DNA of 64,000 nt from positions 62,001 through 126,000 of the forward strand of contig RQOL01000636.1 of assembly GCA_013076295.1 (NCBI GenBank), given 5' to 3'. Source of the stretch: Sanderia malayensis. Its lineage: Eukaryota; Cnidaria; Scyphozoa; Semaeostomeae; Pelagiidae. The notes beneath the pieces were generated by a model. The model did no database searches. It was not told the DNA's origin and saw only the letters and a program-made list of their open reading frames with translations. Position numbers and translations under genes: made by a program. This document shows, piece by piece, positions 1-11,562 of this stretch (the first letter of the stretch is position 1; each line of letters begins with the position of its first letter).

Positions 1-1512
1 AAGGCTTTGCCAAAATTATATTTTGTTTTGGATTGTTTTATATCCGAAGGAGTATTGTTCCAGAGTTTAACTCCTTGATTTAGTATAGACATGGTTTTAA
101 GATTCGTTCTTACTGCTGGCTGTGATAAATTGCCAGATGTTGCTTGTCTTGTGCGGATGTTATGCACAGATGCAACTGGTGTGAAAAGTTCTGAAAGAGT
201 TCTGTTGGTTTTTTTCTGAATGATATCAAACATGAATTTTGCTGATTCTATTTTGTAGCATTCTTCTAAATTATGGAGATTTAGCTGACGAAACAAGGGA
301 TCACTGTGAGCAGTCCTTTGTTTGAAAGCAATTAACCTTTTTTAAGAGGGTCTAGGGTACTTTTAAATGTACCTCCCCAATTTATGAGAGCATTATTAAC
401 ATGCGGTTGTATAAAAGAATTATAGATATTAATGAGTATATTTCTAGGAACGTCGAGCAATGGTGCCAATACCTTTAGAAATTTTCAAATTAATTTGTTG
501 TACATGTGCTTTCCAGGAAAGTTTGTTGTCTATTAGCACGCCAAGATATTTCACATTTTGGGCCTCATCTATTTCAGTATTGTTAATTTTAATTTTAATT
601 TCTTTATTTTATTTTTTATTTTTTGGTGAAAAAATTAGGTAGTTTGATTTACTTGTGTTTAGCGAGAGCTTATTTGCAATTAACCACTGGGATATCTTTT
701 CTAGCTCAGTATTTATATTTTCTTCAAGTGTGGATATGTTACTGTCAGAATAAAAGAGACGTGTGTCGTCAGCAAAAAGATGTGAACTTAAAACGTTTGT
801 TGCACTTGGCAAGTCATTAATGTAAAGCAAAAAAAGCAAAGGGCCTAAAACACTTCCTTGCGGTACACCATGTGATATGGAAAGGCTATCTGATAAGTGA
901 TTTCCAATGCAGACTTTTTGTTTTCTGTTTTTAAGATAAGACCTAAACCAATCAAGACAACTGCCTCTAATTCCATAGTAATCTAATTTATGCAAAAGTA
1001 TCTCGTGGGTGACAGTGTCAAAAGCTTTAGCAAAATCTAAGAAAATACAGCAGGCAATTTTTTTGTTTTCTAATGCTTGAACAACTTTGGTATAAACATC
1101 TAGTATTGCCATAGAGGTGGATTTGTTTTTTGGAGGATTTGAAAGCCATATTGGTGTGCAAAAATTATTTTATTTTGCTCTAAAAAGTTTATAACACGGT
1201 TGTACATTAGTTTTTCAAAAATTTTGTTAAAGGTGGGCAGCAGTGATATTGGACGATAATTTGAAGCTTCGTGCTTTGAATTTGCTTTGAAAATTGGGAT
1301 AACTTTAGCATAAGTTCAGGATATTTTCCATATCCTGAACTTATAAATGACTCATTGATAAGGCAGATTAATGGCGAACTTATATCATTCTTTATTAATT
1401 TAATAAGGCTAATTGGAATATCATAGGCTCCAGGAGATTTTTTGGAGTCCAAGCTATTAATTTGATTATAGACTTCATATACATTTACTGGCATTACTGC
1501 AAAACTATTCAC
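1..1512 (-). pseudogene. LINE reverse transcriptase and C-terminal domain
   Basis: The RT core at 609-1,112 has the finger/palm motifs FLDFAKAFDTV and GVPQGSVLGPLLF and the catalytic block FADDTRLFY, with the thumb-like stretch W..ANKLSLN after it. The piece at 1,207-1,512 holds the segment before the palm (SPGAYDIPISLIK). From 1 to 608, in shifted frames, the C-terminal signature YLGVLIDNKLSW and a tail with RTRQATSG and LWNNTPSDIK can be read. Catalytic aspartates survive, but at least two frame changes separate the parts. Function in the intact family is target-primed reverse transcription of the element RNA in the nucleus. Confidence 0.87.
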
Positions 1513-1530
1513 TTGTCGATTTTTTAAATA

Positions 1531-1862
1531 CCATATTTCCTTGATTAAACGCCCCCCTCGATTAAAAGCCCCCCCTCGAATAAACGCCCCCTTATGCTGC
1601 CAGCTTTTGCAATAAACGCCCCCCCTCGATTAAACGCCCCCTCTTTGTGCAAAACCATGACGACTTTCATTTTCTCAGTGTTGCTCGAGAAAGCAAGGCT
1701 CAACTAAACAATTTTCTTTTTTTCTGGATCCAATGACAGAGCCTGTGATATTGTATTTTCTAAGAAACGCCCCCTCGAATTATGGCCCCCCTCGATTAGG
1801 CGCCCCCTCAAAAAGTGCCGAGATTAATAAACGCCCCGGGGTGTTTAATCGAGGAAATACGG
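1531..1862. mobile_element. TA-flanked MITE, copy 1 (332 bp)
   Basis: Non-coding element with terminal inverted repeats TACCATATTTCC / GGAAATACGGTA (counting the flanking TA) and an interior rich in alternating 'CGATTAAACGCCCCC'-like words. A TA dinucleotide flanks each side (1,529-1,530 and 1,863-1,864), the target duplication of Tc1/mariner-type elements. A second copy in the opposite orientation lies at 55,256-55,585. Both are inserted in LINEs. No ORF, so it would depend on a transposase supplied elsewhere. Confidence 0.85.
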
Positions 1863-1864
1863 TA

Positions 1865-2714
1865 ATCATTAAAGTTTTTTGATGAAGTTTCGTCACTAGT
1901 TTTTCAGCTATACTCGTAAAAAATTTGTTAAAATGGTTGGATACCCTCGTTTGATTGTATTCAATTGCTCCTCCTATCTTAATAGGGATGGTTTTAGAGT
2001 TTGTCTTCTTGGATTTCCTCATGAGTTCGTTAATGCCATCCCATATTTTGCGTCATTTAAATCTAAATTTGTCAAAGTAACTTTTATAATGATTTTGTTT
2101 ACTTTTTCGTATTAAATGATTTAGTTTATCTTTATAGTATTTATACCTTTGATACCAAAAGATGTCTTTAGATTTTAAGAATTTCTTATAAAGCTTGTTT
2201 TTTACCGATATCAATTTAAGTATTCCAGATGTGATCCATGGCTTACGTTTTAGCTTAATTTGCTCACGACTTAGGGTTTTTATGGGTGCATGTTTATTAA
2301 TAACTTCCATAATGCTATTTTGAAAGTAATTATATTTTTCATCCAAAGATAATGTATTTGAATAGGTTGATTGGAAATTTATAGCTTCAATATCGGCCTT
2401 GTAGTTAGATTCATTAAAATTTTTAAAGTCACGTTGGTTAATACTTTCGTGCTTATTTCGATTTATGCTTGTCTTTAAAAAAACAAAGTTAGGCATATGG
2501 TCAGAAATAGGGGTGACGAGATTGCCACTGTAGGATTTATTATCTATACTGTTTGTAAAAATGTTATCTATTAAGGAAGGTTGACTTCTGTTGACAATTC
2601 TAGATGGCTGCATAATTAATGGTTGAAATGAATTTGAAAAGATTAAATTTAGGAATTCTTCAACGACAGGCTTTTTGTCATATTTAAGAAGGTCAAGGTT
2701 AAAGTCACCTGAAA
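1865..2714 (-). pseudogene. LINE APE endonuclease, C-terminal half
   Basis: Minus-strand frame from 2,714 down shows the endonuclease motifs SGDFNLDLL, IDNIFTNS and SDHMPNFVF, then a basic linker towards the RT (KRKPWITSGILKLI, NHYKSYFDKF). GDFN and SDH are the diagnostic catalytic blocks of LINE APE endonucleases, which nick target DNA to prime reverse transcription. The N-terminal third is missing because the inverted-repeat element replaces it at 2,715. Downstream the reading frame is lost near the MITE. Confidence 0.87.
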
Positions 2715-3583
2715 TTAAAGGGCTACTCCCACCATATTTTTTTATTTCATTTCTGGGTAGTTTTTGACGGAAAAACAGGTACTGCACTTTTTAAATTTCA
2801 AAATTCGCTCATTAACACCTCTTTTCACGGCTCCAAAAGTGCGATTTTCAGGCCATTTCTGAAAATGTCGCGCAACATGAAACGATCTGGGCCGAGGTTA
2901 TGTGACGTAGATGCCGGAACGCAAAAAAACTTCTCTCTTTGGCTTCAGTATGGAAAAATCAACGTCGCGTCCGGTTTTCTCCCTTGTTTTCAATGATAAA
3001 TACAAATGTTTTTTCAAACCACTTCAACACCATCATTACAAAGCTTATTGACATCTCCCCGTGTGTTTTTTTTTTTAATTTTCGGCATTGTTAAGGGCTG
3101 AAAATTGACCCCAAAGCTGATGCAGTGACAATGGATTTTTCCAGTATTCACACGCCTCACGTGGTTATGTGTTCATCACTCAACCTCTTCCTTCCTTTCA
3201 TTTTGCGTGATAAAACAACCAGCAAATGTTCGTGAATCGTGATATAATAAGTTTGTTTATCGTTTCCATCAGTTCTATACTCTATTTTATCAAGTTTTGC
3301 CGTGTGCTTGGTTTTAGCAAGATAATTGTGGATTATTTTTGTATTTACTACTTGGGTTTTTGTCAAAGATATTGAAATGCTAAAGTGATATGCGCTGTTA
3401 AAAAGTTGCTCAAATTGAAATTGTTTGGCTGACATATCCATGGAGTTCTTGTTATAAATTATATATATATCTTGGTGATTACATTGAAACCTAAGGCAAA
3501 GTAAAGGTGTATATTGTTGACAAAGTCAGACAATATAACCAAAACCAGCACACCAGTATGAAGCCCAGCATTGTGCTGGAAAG
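2715..3583. mobile_element. Inverted-repeat DNA element, one end only (copy 1)
   Basis: This block matches, in reverse orientation, the right half of the element at 13,605-14,902: the terminal segment TTAAAGGGCTACTC, the conserved arm with TACTGCACTTTTTAAAT, a shared ORF (3,157-3,441) and the stretch ending in CATTGTGCTGGAAAG. Homology stops near 3,583 and no second arm follows, so the copy is truncated. Both copies end in CCCTTTAA against unrelated flanks, which fixes this terminus. A TTAA target would suggest a piggyBac-like element, but no transposase confirms it. Confidence 0.7.
3157..3441 (-). CDS. Conserved ~94-residue ORF of the inverted-repeat element
   Basis: I do not recognise this protein. 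It is described because it is shared by both copies of the element: the other copy (14,368-14,583) keeps the blocks KQFQFEQ, MIHNYLAKTKH and YRTDGNDKQT with mostly conservative differences. It is hydrophilic, lysine-rich towards the C-terminus (RKMKGRKRLS), and has no visible metal-binding or catalytic motif. It could be an exon of the element's own protein or a chance ORF in conserved DNA. The start codon is unproven. Confidence 0.4.
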   Translation of the reverse strand: MDMSAKQFQFEQLFNSAYHFSISISLTKTQVVNTKIIHNYLAKTKHTAKLDKIEYRTDGNDKQTYYITIHEHLLVVLSRKMKGRKRLSDEHITT

Positions 3584-4386
3584 TACTGATTTCAATGCGT
3601 AAATGCCTATCACATAGGCAAAAACATGGATTTTTGGTATGATCCAGTAAAATTTAAAAACTGAGAAGAAACAAATGGTAAAGGAGGGACCTTTTCACAC
3701 ATTTTGAACATCTGGTAATCGTGGAAGGTACAGTATTTTTTGTTTTGTCGTGGAAGGTACAGTATTATATCATTCATAGCATTGAAATAAATGCTATTGA
3801 CAGCTTCTAAGACCTGTTTTGCATGCTCGATGTTACTACAAGGTCGATATTCGGAATTTTTTTTTAGTATCAGCAAATTAAACTTTAGTTGTTATGTTTA
3901 TTTTAGGGCTGGCGCCTTCTGGAGCAAGGAGCGCCACCGCGGAGACCGGAAAGGCTTGCTTATATAGAGGAAATTACAGTAAAAACAACTGAAGTATGGT
4001 CGAAACATGTGAGTTGTTTGCATCATGCATGGCATGAAAATCAGCAGATATAAAACTGGAAATTGCTCAGAATGGTAAACTGGATAGCAACACAATTGCT
4101 GTTATGAAGGCTGCGTGCATGTGTGGAGCCGGAGCGGGAGGCGGGACATGACGGACGGGAACAACAACTTAGAGTGTGGAAACTTCCTGACAAAGTTAAA
4201 ATAACGCAAATTTTAGTTCAAAAATAGGACACAAATCATATTTTTATTGTATTGTGTTGATTTTGTTTTCATTTTATTTTAAATGTCTTGACAAAACGGA
4301 TTTCTCTTTGTATTTTTCAATTGTCTTCATATCATTTGATAGATTGGCCTAGATCCTAAAAAAGCCTGTTGCTCTGTTCATTCTTG
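3584..4386. other. No supported gene
   Basis: AT-rich spacer between the truncated inverted-repeat element and the Mutator-like element. An 88-codon minus-strand ORF (3,610-3,876) shows no recognisable motif, and a short internal repeat of the word GTGGAAGGTACAGTATT occurs near 3,720-3,765. Nothing else is supportable. Confidence 0.5.
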
Positions 4387-4395
4387 TTAGATTTT

Positions 4396-4630
4396 GGCTA
4401 CTTCTAAAACACGGAACGCGAAACGAAATGCGAAACGAAATGCGAAACGAAATGCGAAACGAAACAGCTGGCGGAACGGAGCAAGAAATTTACTAAAACA
4501 CGGAACGGTTTTACTAAAAGGCGAGACGAAATTTACTAAAACACGGAACGAATTACTAAAAGGCGAAACAAAATTTACTAAAACACGGAACGAATTACTA
4601 AAAGGCGAAATGAGATTATTTAAATATATG
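4396..4630. repeat. Left arm of MULE with internal tandem repeats
   Basis: Terminal inverted repeat matching 8,969-9,195 in reverse complement. The outer part is GGCTACTTCTAAAACACGG. Inside are four to five copies of a 12-bp unit (GCGAAACGAAAT) and then about 40-bp units built on TTTACTAAAACACGGAACG. The arms differ in repeat number, so the tandem units have expanded or contracted independently. An 80-codon ORF over this arm is only translated repeat. Confidence 0.92.
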
Positions 4631-5025
4631 TGTTGATCTTCGCACTTGTATATGATATCTTTTGCGGTGTAGATCTGTCTCTGTCACATGTACCGCACAC
4701 ATCCTGTCGTACCTTTGTTAGTCATAATATTATGTATTGTATTCAATATAATATGAATAAATCAATGAGTGCTTATTTCATCCTCAGCAACATGATGAGG
4801 CGCTAATCTTAGTATATACATGTAGAGACTTTAATATTTTTGGAATAGTTTCAAATAACGTCAGTTGTCGCAAATATTATGTAATTAGAGTTTAAACAAA
4901 GGTGCACAGGGGCTTTTAGTTCAGTTTGGGATCGGAATCTTAGAAAGCAACATCTCTGTGTATTTCTTGCCTTTCTACCTGATCTGATTGACCCGTACAA
5001 CACCACGTTGTGCCAATACAACATT

Positions 5026-8000
5026 ATGGCCAGCAATGCAATCATCGAAATTTCTAGCAGTTCAGAAGATGAAGCAATGAATGAACAGGTATTTATATAT
5101 GTATGTTTTTCGTTCTTCATGGTCGCTGTTATTAAATGCCAATTCTTATATCTGAAAAGGAGTTTACGTTAAATATTTCAGTAGGTAGCTAATAGCATAA
5201 ACATTATGTATTTAAAATAATCATACTTCTTACGGTTTTTCAAGTGTAGCAGTCAGTTGAATTGGACATGTCTGCACATTAATAAATTCTAAAGACTGCA
5301 AGACATGCAAGGCATGTGATTCATCCGTACCCGAGGTAAAGAAATTAAATATATTTTGAAATAGGTATTTATTATCGACGCTCAACGGTATATACGCTTC
5401 CCCTTTTGTTAAATAATGGATAAAACTTCATTTTACAAATCCTTGTAGGTGGGTTCTCCTACATGAACATGCGAAGCTTGCACCCTTGAAAACAAATTCG
5501 AAGCAGAATACTGTGACGCATGTGGTACAACAAGCAGTTGCAAAGTAAGCAAATCAAAATAAATATGACATAAATAATCCCAATAGTTGAATGTCTAATA
5601 TAACATATAGCGACGAGTTAGCATAAACGTGAACTTTCTCCTTCAATGTTTCTCAGCTACAGCAGCTGGTAGGTGACATGGAAAGTCTACAGTCTCCAAC
5701 AAAATCAGAGAATCTGGACAATGCACCTTTAAAGAGGCGACAAGAAAGAACTGCGAATGAAGAGCCAACGCAAATTGCATCTTTGAAAAGAAAAATTGTC
5801 ATGAGCTACTGGCAAATTATTAGCGGATTATGTTTATACTTACGCTGTATTCAATTCTCAATAGAATTAAAATTATATTCATTCATTCATGTTAACTTTT
5901 CCAACCATGGTAAAATAAAATATTTTGCTTCATGGTGACAACAATGAGAATGCAGATCAACAGAGAGAAATTAGCCCATCTGGAGTGCTTGTGTACGGAA
6001 CCCCATCCCAAGCTGCAACAGCTCAAGAAGCATTAGACATAATCTGTGGCCAAAGCATTGATGAAACAAAAATCTCAACCAAAATGACAAAGGGGATCCG
6101 CAAAACAGCATTGTACGTTTTAGATTTGAATGCACTGCATTCCAAGAACCAGGACATTGACCATGTCATCAATGAAAATGGTGTGTGGACGGATTTTTCG
6201 AAACCAAGAAAAGCATATGCTCTTACGAAGGAAGGTAAATTTGTGCCTGCTAATGCCAGTACGCCCAAACAAGATATGCTGATCTTGTACCGCTCTTACA
6301 GGACACACAAGCACACAAAAGAATTTAGATGTCAAGTGCTGACTGCAGTTAATGGAAATGATGAGCGCCTTGACAAAGGTATACTGTACTATTACTTTAA
6401 AAATAACATTGAAGTGCCAGTACGCATGATGCCACAAGGAAATGCCAAAAATTCAACAGCTGAGCCCCATGTAAGGACGGAGAGGAATATTTTAAAGAAA
6501 CTGAAAGATGAATGCCAACAAGATACAGGAAAGAGTGCTGTAGATATGTATTTCTGGAAATGGGGAGCATCTATGACTTAAAATATCAATCAGAGTTGCC
6601 TAGAAATACAAAACAGGCATACAACATAGCCTATCAAAGCAAATTGAAAGCAAAAAATGCGTCTGATTCGAATGAGACAAGGCTTAAGAGACCAGCCAAG
6701 CATCAGTTCTATGATATTCTAGAGATGGTGAATGATGGTGAGTTTGCTAGAGATATGAGCTTCTCTACCCTCTCTGGAAAACAAAGTAATAGGACATCTC
6801 CAAAAACATTCCAGGCAACCAATCAACAGTTGAGGGATGTGCAACGTTTCTGTTCAACAGAGACACCAGTTGGATTGCGCTCCATTCTGGGCATAGATGG
6901 TGCACATAATTGTGGAGAATTTTACATTACTCTCACAACATATCATCACCCATTCATAGAGAACAAGGCAACTGGCAGACCCTTACTGATGATAGGTCCA
7001 AGTGTCACACATACTACAAAGACAGATGAAGATTATCAATGCTTTCTGGAACAGCTAGACACACAATCACAGCTCATCAAGAAGAAAGAATTGATACTAG
7101 CTGGTGTTGGAACTGATGGCGAAGCAGCAATTGAAAAAAGTGTGATTTCCAGGTATGGCAAAAAGAATGAATCATTCATTCATTTGAATTGTGAAATTCA
7201 TGTAAAGGGTGATATTATTCGCTGTTGTGAAAAAAGTGCAGGGTAACCAAGGACAAGCTGATTCCTATTCTGGAAGACATATTTGGAAAGGTTAGAGGTG
7301 ACCTGAAAGTAAAAGGAATTGTTGACTGCGAAAGTTCAGAAGAATTTGAAGGCAAATCGGAGCAGTTGGTCCTTGTTTCTCAGAGATATTTTCCAACTGG
7401 TTCAGCAGCAAAACAGAGTTGTTGAAAGAACATATTTGGCTTTGGGTGATTACCAATTGAAACAGGAGTTTCAACACCATGGCGTGAGCTTAGAGCAATG
7501 GAGGTCAATGACAAAAGATCAACAGGCAGCTTTCATAAACAAATTAGACACATGGTCTATTAAAAGACTTCTTCAAGTCCACAAGAGTGGCTGCTGTTGA
7601 TATCGCTGGCCCCCATGAAAGCAACATTAAAGGGATGATTGAAGATGGTCACAAAATCAACAAAACAATGAATGGAGTGGTTCCATACCCTGGGGATGTC
7701 ACTGGTAGTCGGTGGTTTGTTTGCAGTCCCCCCATAGCATCTTCATCAACAGCACCTGATGTTGCTTGTCAAACCAAAGTCTTCAAAATTGAAAAAACCA
7801 AAACAGGTCAGATTTCTATAGTAAAAAAGTTGTTTATGTTGCTCTATGTTACAAAAAATCCGGAACAACAGAAATTAAAATGCATAGCAGAACTCTTGTT
7901 TTATTGTTACAGAATCCGTGTTTTATACAACTCTTGTTTTCCAACAGGTACATTCATCTGCCATTGTCCCAAAAATAAATCCTTCGGCTTATGCTGTCAT

Positions 8001-8733
8001 GTTTGTGCAGTTGCAGATAAACTGAACATGTTGGAAACTGTGGTAAACTCTTTTGAAGCTTCTTCAAAAGAGTTACCAGACCCTTTCCATTTAATTGAAA
8101 AGAAGCTGGCGCCTCAGGCCGGTAAAAAAGAAAACCAAAAGAGAAAAGGGAAAGACAAGCACACAGAAAGATCCAAAATTCCTCTTATGTATACCCAGGA
8201 TGCATGTCCAACTGAATGTAACTGCATTGCATCAACATTAAAGTTAGGCAATAAATTGAACAAACAATCACTGTAATAAAGCCTATGTTCAACTTTCAGG
8301 TGCAGAGTCTAGCAGTTTGGAAATACGAAAAAATGAAGCAGCAATTACACTGCTGGACCTCAAGACAGCAACACCAAAATCATCAAGCAAGAGGGATGTG
8401 CCTGCAAGAATTGCTTTCACATTAACACACCTGGGTTTGGTAAGAGGATACTCTTGCTACGGTTGTGGTAGCCACATTCGTGCACCTCCCATTGTACCTG
8501 AGCCACCTTATGACTACTGCATTGTCTTTTATGAGAAAAGAGAATGGCAAAAAGCTGGTAGACCGCCCTGCATCTCTCCCAAGTGTGTTTACACATATTA
8601 TCATTTTGATGCAAACTGTGTCAAGCGAAAGCATCCCTCTTTCAAGGGATCTGATTTGCTGGTCCCACCAGAAATTGTTCCCTGCCTGCTGCAGTGCCAC
8701 AGAGATCTACTCAAAGTACAATTTGGACAGTAA
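5026..8733 (+). pseudogene. MULE transposase with RanBP2-type and SWIM zinc fingers
   Basis: Exon 1 (5,026-5,088) starts MASNAIIEISSSS and ends at a GT donor. Later short exons include a cysteine-rich piece (CKTCKAC, near 5,305) and a RanBP2-type finger (TCEACTLENKF...CDACG, about 5,470-5,535), where the codon expected to give its first Trp reads TGA. The transposase core follows at 5,925-7,246 with DDE-region blocks GIDGAHN, GTDGEAAI and EIHVKGDI. A SWIM finger (CHC...CCHVCAV, about 7,960-8,015) lies after a GT-AG intron at 7,807-7,947 that keeps the frame. A cysteine-rich tail (YGCGSH, CISPKC) ends at 8,733. Frame changes near 6,550, 7,250 and 7,600 break it. The family binds the arms and cuts and pastes the element. 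Confidence 0.87.
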
Positions 8734-8968
8734 TCAACTGTTAGATCGTTGTTGCCACAGTTTTTACTTTAAATATTTCGTAATTCACTTTTGTTTATTA
8801 TTTCGATCCTAAGACCAATTAGTATTATTAGTATTGTTAGCCTAAGGCTAATTTGAACTTAGGCCAATATATAGATAATTGTATTTGCACCCGAAATAGA
8901 TTTGTTCACATTCTTACCATTCGCTAATTTGAATTCAGGCCATTAGTGGAAGTAAACATGCCTCAAAC

Positions 8969-9195
8969 TGTTGTATGAACACTTGTATTTTTCATTAATT
9001 CCTTCGGTGTGTTTGAAAATTTCATTTCGCCGAATTGTGAATCCCATTTCACCTTTTAGTAATTCGTTCGGTGTTTTAGAAAATTTCTTTTCGCCTTTTA
9101 GTAAAACCGTTCCGTGTTTTAGTAAATTTCTTGTTCCGTTCCGCCAGCTGTTTCGTTTCCCATTTCGTTTCGCGTTCCGTGTTTTAGAAGTAGCC
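8969..9195. repeat. Right arm of MULE
   Basis: Reverse complement of the left arm: it ends CCGTGTTTTAGAAGTAGCC and contains repeated CGTTCGGTGTTTTAG-like units. Apparent ORFs across it are translated repeats. The TTAGATTTT duplication follows directly. Confidence 0.92.
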
Positions 9196-9204
9196 TTAGA
9201 TTTT

Positions 9205-9639
9205 TGTCATTCTTGCTTCAAATCAATATAAAAATAGATTATTTTGTTCACCACCCTATTACGTTGTTATTTGTATGAAGAAAAATCAGAAAACTAAGAA
9301 ACAATTTTGGCCTACGAAAAAAGTCAAGAGATTTGCAAGTATTTACAAAGTGACAAAATGTAGACATTTGCAATATTTGACAGAAATTTTAATACCATAG
9401 ACAGGTTTCCACATACATACTTATTTAGAAACTGGTAAAAAGTTTGGAATTTAGTTTTCGAATCACGCTATAAGCTTTAATTTTAAACTTTCTCCCGTCA
9501 ACAAGATGGTGCACAAAGTATCAGCCTCGCTATGACCGAAACAATAGGAGTTAGCTGTCTAGTTTATCCTATCTCTATGCAAACCACTAAATTAAACATG
9601 CCAAGAAAAACCATAGATTATGCACAGAACTACACCTTT
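9205..9639. other. No supported gene
   Basis: AT-rich spacer between the MULE and the truncated gypsy element. I searched it for a left LTR matching the sequence after 11,563 and saw none. Confidence 0.5.
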
Positions 9640-11562
9640 TGGTCTTTTTGAATTTATTCGAATGCCTTTCGCACTTTGGAATGCCGCGCAAACATTTCAA
9701 CGATTCATGGATGAAGCTATACACGGTTTAGACTTCATTACGCCTACATAGATGATTTACTTATCGCTAGCTCATTCGAATCAGAACACCTTACTTAGCT
9801 GCTTTCGACGCCATCAAGTCAGCACTCGCCAACGCAACATTGCTCGTACACCCTTCACCAACTGATCCGTACTCTCTCATGGTCGACGCGTCAAACCTCG
9901 CTGTCGGAGCCGTACTTCAGCAACATATTGACGGGCAATGGAAGCCAATTTCATTCTCCTCGAAAAGATTGCAGCCAGCAGAAGTGAAGTACAGCACTTT
10001 CGGATGCGAACTACTTGCTATTTATCTTGCCATTCACCATTTTCTACACTGTCTGGAAGGTCGCCCGTTTTACATTTTAACCGGCCACAAACTGTTAACA
10101 TACGCCCTATCTGCATCAGCTGATCGTCACTCACCTCAAGAAATACGTCATCTGGACTTTATCTCACAGTTTACGACGGACATTCGCCATGTTCAAGGCA
10201 AAGAAAACATTGTTGCTGATGCACTGTCAAGGACAGAAGTCAACTCGATACAAGCCGTTCCTCCAATCGATTTTGCACAACTAGCAAAGGCTCAACAAGA
10301 AGACCCTGTTTTACCCACTCTTCAGTCTTCAACATCCCTTCGTTTAAAAGCTTTCCCGATTCAGAATACAACTGGCACTATTCTATGCGATACGTCCAAA
10401 GACAATCCGCGACCGTACGTCCCTTCATCATATCGACGAATTATTTTCAGTAACCTTCACAACATCTCACACCCTGGTATCCGCGCCACGCGAAACCTGA
10501 TCGCCGACCGCTACGTTTGGCTGAGCATAAACTCTGACATTCGTAAATGGACTCGCACATGCCTCCACTGTCAGAAAGCGAAGATCCAACCTCACACTGT
10601 CGCTCCTCTTGGAACGTTTGCCACGCCAGATGCTCGCTTTGCACATGTTCATATCGATTTAGTTGGTCCACTACCACCTTCTAATGGACATCGGTATTTG
10701 CTTACATGCATCGATCGCTTCACTTGTTGGCCACATGCTATTCCGATTTCCGACATCACAGCTGAAACATGCGCTCAAGCTCTCGTTACGCATTGGATTG
10801 CCACCTTCGGTGTACCCACTACGATTACCACAGATCGCGGTGCACAATTTGAGTCCGCCCTCTTTCGTTCCTTGACATCACTCCTTGGCATCAAACGCAT
10901 CCGTACTACTGCCCACCATCCTAGTGTGAATGGCCTCGTCGAGCGATTTCACCGTCACCTCAAGTCGTCACTCAAAGCTCAGTCAGATACGACTAAATGG
11001 ACCGAATTGATCCCGTTGATTTTACTCGTGATTCGATCTACGATCAAAACTGACATTACCTGTTCACCCGCTGAACTCGTCTTCGGAACCACTCTTCGCT
11101 TACCCGGAGAGTTCTTTGACACAGACAACTCAGAGAATTTCAACCCTTTTAGCTATGCGGATCACCTTCGTTATGCAATGCAACGTGTATCAGCTGTTCC
11201 ACTTCGAACGCAATCAACGTCCTCCCATCTTCCAGCAGATCTGATGAAGTGTACCCACGTCTTCGTCCGACACGATGCAGTCCGGAAACCACTACAAACA
11301 CCATACGATGGTCCGTATAGAGTTCTTGACCGACATGAAAAACACTTGTCAAACCGTTACTATAGATCGCTTAAAAGTGGCTCACCTTGATACCGACTAT
11401 CTTCAACCAACGATCCCAGCTACACCTCCAGTGCAACCTCCAGAAACACCTCAACCAACAAGATCAGAGCCAATCTCCCAAGCAACCCCGATTCTTCCAC
11501 CACGGACAACTCGCTCTCGTCGCAGAGTTCATTTCCCTGAACGATATGGTTTTGACTCTTAA
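9640..11562 (+). pseudogene. Ty3/gypsy pol: RT end, RNase H, integrase
   Basis: The 5' part (9,640-9,830) is the end of a reverse transcriptase with FEFIRMPFALWNA, QTFQRFMDEA and YIDDLLIAS, split by frameshifts. From 9,840 a 516-codon frame encodes RNase H ([13 protein letters not shown], then [13 protein letters not shown]) and integrase: an HHCC finger (HPGIRATRN...CLHCQKAKI) and the DDE core [16 protein letters not shown] and [13 protein letters not shown] frame change near 11,355 moves the C-terminus to the 11,275-11,562 frame, which ends with proline-rich text and RRRVHFPERYGF. Gag, protease and most RT are missing, so the copy is 5' truncated. The intact family reverse transcribes and integrates LTR elements. 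Confidence 0.92.

Larger units (their letters stand above)
1..2714 (-). mobile_element. APE-type LINE (CR1/L2-like), 3' portion, decayed
   Basis: Read on the minus strand, this stretch encodes in order the C-terminal half of an apurinic-type endonuclease, a linker, a reverse transcriptase and the usual LINE C-terminal tail. The order and motifs are those of CR1/L2/Jockey-group non-LTR retrotransposons. The 5' part is cut at about 2,714, where an inverted-repeat element begins. The 3' end lies beyond position 1 of the window. A TA-flanked MITE (1,531-1,862) splits it. Several frameshifts and stops make it inactive. Clade assignment is tentative because only motifs, not a tree, support it. Confidence 0.88.
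4396..9195 (+). mobile_element. Complete Mutator-like element (MULE), 4,800 bp
   Basis: The element begins GGCTACTTCTAAAACACGG at 4,396 and ends with the inverted copy at 9,195. The identical 9-bp word TTAGATTTT flanks it at 4,387-4,395 and 9,196-9,204, the target duplication length typical of Mutator elements. Inverted arms of about 230 bp hold tandem AAACACGGAACG-type and CGAAATGCGAAA-type repeats. Between them is one spliced transposase gene (5,026-8,733). The gene has frameshifts and stops, so the copy is structurally complete but probably inactive. Confidence 0.93.

Noticed and set aside
4394..4636. 80-codon Lys/Arg/Asn-rich ORF
   Set aside because: It is the translated tandem repeat of the MULE left arm; the right arm gives equivalent nonsense in other frames.
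8417..8812. ORFs on both strands over the end of the MULE gene
   Set aside because: Shadows of the 8,317-8,733 frame, whose Cys pattern and position fit the transposase tail.
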